Position numbers and translations under genes: made by a program
Part shown: positions 59,705-64,000 of the stretch, one piece after another
Layout of the letters: every line of letters begins with the position of its first letter
How positions within the stretch are numbered: position 1 is the first letter of the stretch
Source: Leishmania mexicana MHOM/GT/2001/U1103
Taxonomy: Eukaryota; Euglenozoa; Kinetoplastea; Trypanosomatida; Trypanosomatidae
Reading direction: 5' to 3'
Length of the DNA: 64,000 nt
Assembly (NCBI RefSeq): GCF_000234665.1
Contig: NC_018330.1
Location: 865,274-929,273, forward strand
Notes under the pieces: generated by a model
Told to the model about the DNA's origin: nothing
Databases searched by the model: none
The model's input: the letters and a program-made list of their open reading frames with translations, nothing else

Positions 59705-61639
59705 ATGGAATCGGTAGAGGCCGTGGAGCTCTTCTCGGAGTGCAGCGCACGCTATCGCTACCGCGTGCCGGTGAGCGTGATTCGCGAGCTGCAGTACGAG
59801 GGGTCGCGCTACAGCGCTGAGTTCAACGTTGGCGGCTGGTTCTGGCGCTTCCACATTCAAGAGCGATCCGCCGAGGGCCAGCGCTTCCTGGCGCTGCATC
59901 TTCAGAGCTGCACGCCGGGTGCTGTCTCTGTCCACTTTAAGCTCACGGCTGTCTGCATGCGTGACCCGCTGCAGTCGCGCAGCAAGACGTTCAACTGCAC
60001 CTTTAAGAAGGCTGGAAGTGCGTGGGGACTTCATCAGTTTATCGCGATCGAGCAGCTGCTGCACCCGGAGAGAGGGTTCGTGTACACGGTGCAGGAGACG
60101 GGCACCCGCTGCGTCGATTTTGAGGCGGTGCTGCAGGTGGACAACGGCAGCGGCAACGGGCGTGCTCCGCCTGTGCGCAGCGCAACCCGCTCCGTCACCC
60201 CGACCCGCAGCATCGTTGGCGCCGGCGTTGCAGGAACGAATGGCGGACAGATATCGCCAAGCCGAGGCCCTAGCGTTCGGCCGGTCGGCGTACGTGGCGG
60301 CGGCACTCCAGTGGGACGGAGCGGTAGGACGTCGTACTCGCCTGGCCGGGTCGGCACCAGCGCACTCGTCCCGATGGAGGGCAGTGTGGACCGGCCCGGC
60401 GCGAGTGCCGGGGCCGCGCTGCGTCGCGGCTTCTACAGTGACCCGAACGGTGGTCAGTTGATTACCTTAGACAACGCCTCGATCATCGGCGGCGATGGTG
60501 GTGGCCGACCGCCTGGGAGCGCCGTCGTGCGCGCACCGCTCACGTACCCCTTTGCACACTTGGAGATCCTGTGCGACATGAGCTTCGACGTCCAGGGCGT
60601 CCGCGTTAAGGCCCACCGCTGCGTGATTGGCGCGCGTATGCAGCCGCTGCTTCCCGAGCAGATGCTGCCGTTGCAGGTCGGCTGCATCGTCGCCATCGCC
60701 GTCCCCCTCGACGTCTTCACAACCTTCCTGCGGTACGTGTACACGGAAGAGTATCCTGAGTCGGGCGTTTTACCGCCGGAGTCGCTGCTTGACTTGTACC
60801 TGCTCGCGGCAGCGTGCGAGTTCTACGACCTTAGCGCGGTCTGCATTCGCTACGTTCGCCCACTCCTCACGCCGGAGAACATTCTACCAATTGTGCTGAC
60901 ACGCTACAACGCTGCGGACGAGGTGCTCACCTCTCTCTACCTGCACGTGCTGCTGGACAACTATGATATCCTCATCCAGGACCGCCAGTTCGAGGAGATT
61001 CCCGGCCACCTCTTCCGTCGTCTTTCGCTAATTCTTTACAGCAAGGAGACGGTGCCGAATGCGCCGATCCCACCCATGAAAAACACGCTGGGGAAGCAGA
61101 TTGCGTGGCTGGCGGAGTCGGGGGAGTACAGCGACTACGAGTGGGTAGTGGGGCCGCAGCAGTACGCGGTGCACGCCCACCGCTACATTCTCGCCTGCCG
61201 CTGTGTGTTGTTTTCGCAAGCAATGAACCCACGTAGCCCGGGGCCGCTTCCGTCGTTCACTACCAACGAGTTCGACTTTTCCCTGCGTAGCTGGCAGAAG
61301 CTGTTGATGGGGATGTACCGTCGCCACCTTGACACTGCGCGCGACTTCTCGGCCGAGGACATTGCCATCATCTTCAAGATGCAACAGGTGCTCATCATGG
61401 ACGGCCAGCTGAAGCGCGAAGCGGATGAGGCGTTTAGCAACACAAACGCCCTGCGCCTCCTCATCTATGCCGTGAAGCATCAAATACCGGAGTTACACGA
61501 GCGTGCTATCAGCTACGTGGCGCGCAACTTCAGCGTAATGATCCGTAACGACTCACAGGCGTGGGAGCTGATTAGCGAACTGCCGCAGACGGCTGTGGTG
61601 TCTCTGTTCCGCACGGTGACGGAGCAACCGCCGTTGTAG
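59705..61639 (+). CDS. MATH-BTB domain protein
   Basis: 644 residues from ATG 59705, just after a likely splice acceptor. Residues about 15-150 look like a MATH (TRAF-like) domain: YSAEFNVGGWFWRFHIQE, RFLALHLQSC, then AWGLHQFIAIEQLLHPERGF. A Gly/Arg/Ser/Pro linker follows (150-275). BTB/POZ domain 1 covers about 280-390 (LEILCDMSFDVQGVRVKAHR, LRYVYTEEYPES, LYLLAAACEFYDL), followed by BACK-like helices. A second, degenerate BTB-like unit starts near 475 (YEWVVGPQQYAVHAHRYILA). MATH-BTB proteins such as SPOP are substrate adaptors for cullin-3 ubiquitin ligases; MATH binds the substrate and BTB binds CUL3. The double BTB layout is unlike SPOP. Confidence 0.85.
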   Translation: MESVEAVELFSECSARYRYRVPVSVIRELQYEGSRYSAEFNVGGWFWRFHIQERSAEGQRFLALHLQSCTPGAVSVHFKLTAVCMRDPLQSRSKTFNCTFKKAGSAWGLHQFIAIEQLLHPERGFVYTVQETGTRCVDFEAVLQVDNGSGNGRAPPVRSATRSVTPTRSIVGAGVAGTNGGQISPSRGPSVRPVGVRGGGTPVGRSGRTSYSPGRVGTSALVPMEGSVDRPGASAGAALRRGFYSDPNGGQLITLDNASIIGGDGGGRPPGSAVVRAPLTYPFAHLEILCDMSFDVQGVRVKAHRCVIGARMQPLLPEQMLPLQVGCIVAIAVPLDVFTTFLRYVYTEEYPESGVLPPESLLDLYLLAAACEFYDLSAVCIRYVRPLLTPENILPIVLTRYNAADEVLTSLYLHVLLDNYDILIQDRQFEEIPGHLFRRLSLILYSKETVPNAPIPPMKNTLGKQIAWLAESGEYSDYEWVVGPQQYAVHAHRYILACRCVLFSQAMNPRSPGPLPSFTTNEFDFSLRSWQKLLMGMYRRHLDTARDFSAEDIAIIFKMQQVLIMDGQLKREADEAFSNTNALRLLIYAVKHQIPELHERAISYVARNFSVMIRNDSQAWELISELPQTAVVSLFRTVTEQPPL

Positions 61640-63111
61640 AGGGTGGACCACTGTACGCGTTTACGGACAACGATGCGGAAGCGTCAGCGGAAAAGAGAAG
61701 AAACGCTCATGGCGTCATAGAGGGTCTACCGGCCCAGGTGGGTGCATGCACTTGCGTGTTTGTGTGTTGTGTGTGTGTGTGTGTGTGCTCGTAGCCAGTG
61801 CGAGTGCAGCACATGTGCCTCCTGCGTTTTTCGCTCTCACCAACATTGCTATCTCTGGGTTATACCTGGCGAGGGGGAGGGCGAGGGCCGCAGCACCCCC
61901 CATCACCCAAGCCGGTGGAGCGTGGTCGCGTCACCAAGTCCTTGCCGATGCGATGTGTCTTGTGCGCGTTGTCTGTCTCTTCTGTTGGTGCGCGCTGCGG
62001 CGCGGCGTGTGCGCGTGTCTCCGCGCTTCCGCTCGGCTGGCTGCCGTGCTGGGTCCCTTCTCGGTTCGTCACGTTTCACGTGCGTGGTTGTAGATGCTCC
62101 TTTTCTGTTCATGGTGGTCTATCGAAGGGTGTGATGGTGGGGCTCGTTGGAGGCGCGGGGCCGGCGGTGCGGTCGTTGGCTCTCTCCCTCTCTCCACTGC
62201 CTGCCCTCCCCCGCCCCCCCTCTCTCTCTCCCTACGATGTCCTGTACTAGAAGTGTCCCCTGTATGCCTGTGTCTCGCTGTGTGTCGCCTTGGTGGTGTG
62301 TATGTGTGTGGGGTGGGGAGAGGGGAGAGGGAGGGAGGGGGGGGGGCGCCCTCCCCATCCTCGGAGGCGTCTCGTTTCTTGCCGTTTCCCCCCTTCCTCC
62401 CTTCACCACTCCGTCCTTTGTAGATTGCGTGCTGAAGCGTATCTGAGCAAACCTCGTTATCACTCCTTTTCCATGACACGCCGTCGGCCAACGCTGCGAC
62501 AGCAGTGATGCCCCGCTGTGCTTCCGTTAGGGAGAATCCCTCGAGCGGCCCATGAACGCTGCGGCAGATCTCCCCCCTCTCCTTCTCTTATCCGGCCTTT
62601 TCCAGAGGTACTCTTTGGTTGCACGGAGGCGGAGCGAATGTTCGAGCCGGTCATGCGCACGCGTGCGTGTGTGAGTCGAGGAGGGCGCGCTTGTGTGGAA
62701 CGTCGCTTTCTTTCTCGCGCTCCGAGTTAAGTTGCACTCCGTGAGCGCGCACTCCCTCTTCCTCTCCGCCGGCTGCTCTCCTTGCACTCTTGCTGGCGGC
62801 GCTCTGCGGTGCCCCTCTGAGCGGTGGCTCCGTCCTCGACAAGTTCTCTTCCCCTTCTCCCCCACCTGTTCACCGCGTTCTACACACTCTAACTTGCTCC
62901 CCAATCAGAGGTGGGTGGACGAAGTCCCATTCAAGGCTGTGCGTCAAATGGCGCTGAGAGGAGGGCAGAGGAGCTCATCAAGATTCCAACAGACGTATTT
63001 AAGTGCCCCTGAACACAGCCAGACACGCTTGCGCGGGTTTTCCACAGAGGGGGGGGGGCGCATTTTCTTTTCCGCCCCTCCACATCGGGACTGTTGGGTG
63101 CTCCCCTTCTC
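61640..63111 (+). other. Spacer, 1.5 kb
   Basis: No gene supported. It holds a TG run (61757-61788), a G-rich block (62310-62346) and pyrimidine-rich stretches. A G run (63051-63058) and a pyrimidine tract lie before the last gene. Confidence 0.55.
62310..62346 (+). other. G-quadruplex candidate, + strand
   Basis: G tracts of 4, 4, 4, 3, 3 and 10 bases with loops of 1-3 bases (GGGGTGGGGAGAGGGG and on). It lies in the probable 3' UTR of the MATH-BTB gene. Confidence 0.65.
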
Positions 63112-64000
63112 ATGAACGTCGCCGACATGTCCAACACGTCCGTTAAGCCCTGTGAGAGTAGGCTGCCGCTGTCGGAGGTGCGGATCAGTGACCAGGTTGT
63201 CCAGAGCTGTCTGCGGCATGCCTTCACGACAGAGGGGGAGGAGGTCATGGGGCTGCTACTGGGCCGCATTGAGGTACAGCCCTCCACAGAGATGCACATG
63301 GACGGCAGTCGCGACGCCGGCCTCCCTGCGAGTCAGGCGGATGGCGCTGTCAATGGCGTCTGCAGCAGTGGTAACGGTACCGCCGTCATCACCGCCGGCG
63401 CAGCGCCTGCGACGCGTTCCTCGGCGGCCAAGCGGGAAAAGGTGGCCTACATTTGGGGGACGCACATCGGGGAGCGTAATGTGCAGCGCAGCGATCGAGT
63501 GGAGATGTCAGCGGAGTCCGTCGCGTCAGCTACTGAAGCGGCAGATCGCATGACGACTGACACAGGAGCGCTTACCTACGTGGTGGGATGGTATCACAGT
63601 CATCCGAGGATTCCAGCCGTGCCGTCGTCCGTGGACTTATGCACGCAGGGGAGGTTTCAGCAGTACATGGAGAGCGGCTGGGTCGGCCTCATTGCGAGCG
63701 TCTTCAACACAGAGGCGAGCATCACCTGCGGCCACTGCACGCTTCACTGCTTCCAGGCGGGGCTGAGCAACGAGCATGTGGAGGTCCCCATGCGTATCGT
63801 TCCACAGTCGGACCTGTTTGCCTCCCTTGACCCTATCGGTGCGCTGACGGACACCACGCCAAGGCTGCTGCAGGCCTTGCAGAAGGAGGTGCGCGACGCG
63901 GTCGCCGCAACGGTGCGGGAAAGCGCGCGCGACGCGGCCACCTCGCGAGCGGCGCGAGGGCTGGCGGAAGTACAACTATTTCAGATCGACCGCCTTGTTG
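63112..64000 (+). CDS. BRCC3: BRCC36-type JAMM deubiquitinase, 3' end missing
   Basis: 296 residues are visible from ATG 63112; the frame is still open at the window end. A second Met is at residue 6. It has a complete JAMM zinc-protease set: Glu44 in EEVMGLLLG, then GWYHSHPRIPAVPSSVD with His162, His164, Ser172 and Asp175. The BRCC36-specific segments DRVEMSAESVASATEAADR and GWVGLIASVFNTE also match. About 60 hydrophilic residues are inserted after GLLLG (about 53-110), longer than in human BRCC36. The visible end is helical (LLQALQKEVRDAVAATVRES), as in the region that pairs with the partner protein. In animals BRCC36 cuts Lys63-linked ubiquitin chains in the BRCA1-A and BRISC complexes. 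Confidence 0.92.
   Translation, partial: MNVADMSNTSVKPCESRLPLSEVRISDQVVQSCLRHAFTTEGEEVMGLLLGRIEVQPSTEMHMDGSRDAGLPASQADGAVNGVCSSGNGTAVITAGAAPATRSSAAKREKVAYIWGTHIGERNVQRSDRVEMSAESVASATEAADRMTTDTGALTYVVGWYHSHPRIPAVPSSVDLCTQGRFQQYMESGWVGLIASVFNTEASITCGHCTLHCFQAGLSNEHVEVPMRIVPQSDLFASLDPIGALTDTTPRLLQALQKEVRDAVAATVRESARDAATSRAARGLAEVQLFQIDRLV

Noticed and set aside
1..64000. tRNA, rRNA, spliced-leader RNA genes and retroposons
   Set aside because: I looked for tRNA box B-like sequences, a spliced-leader sequence and long interspersed repeats and recognised none. Short degenerate SIDER elements in the long spacers cannot be excluded by eye.

Overview
The window reads as part of a Leishmania (trypanosomatid) chromosome. 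The evidence is a GC-rich sequence with 14 protein genes, all on the + strand and all without visible introns. The spacers are long, rich in pyrimidines and full of TG/CA runs. There are no individual promoters, and several genes have a pyrimidine tract plus AG just before the ATG, as expected for spliced-leader trans-splicing. This looks like one directional polycistronic unit with no strand switch. From memory, a tandem RPL35 pair beside a Sec1-family gene would fit chromosome 26, but I cannot verify this.

Layout. 1-1397: 3' part of a coiled-coil protein. 2717-3079: possible small mitochondrial protein. 4886-5731: conserved-looking short repeat protein. 6806-9022: WD40 protein with a long acidic segment. 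10289-10672 and 11842-12225: two identical ribosomal protein L35 (uL29) genes inside 436-nt perfect direct repeats. 13391-15973: disordered protein whose last residues resemble the C-terminal motif of the CtIP/Sae2/COM1 repair family. 17040-19088: SLY1-type Sec1/Munc18 protein. 21497-33436: 3,979-residue HECT ubiquitin ligase with three SPRY-like domains and two RanBP2 zinc fingers. 34457-49636: 5,059-residue protein made of about 33 fibronectin-III-like domains, most ending in a WGLWS-type box. 52163-54940: MCM10 homologue. 55441-56121: PXMP4/Pmp24-type peroxisomal (glycosomal) membrane protein. 56883-58211: coiled-coil protein. 59705-61639: MATH-BTB protein. 63112-64000: start of a BRCC36-type JAMM deubiquitinase, cut by the window edge.

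The genes do not form a functional operon; trypanosomatid units carry unrelated genes. Two loose themes stand out: ubiquitin (HECT ligase, MATH-BTB adaptor, BRCC36) and DNA replication or repair (MCM10, BRCC36, the possible CtIP-like protein). The most unusual item is the giant FN3 protein. It repeats, about 20 times and apparently inside the cell, a WxxWS box with an upstream R-x-R strand like that of class I cytokine receptors. Its size-variable inserts fall mostly in one loop of each domain.

Gene starts were placed at the first sensible ATG, because several open frames continue upstream only through GTG/TTG or pyrimidine-rich leader sequence. No tRNA, rRNA, CRISPR array, insertion sequence or viral gene was recognised.
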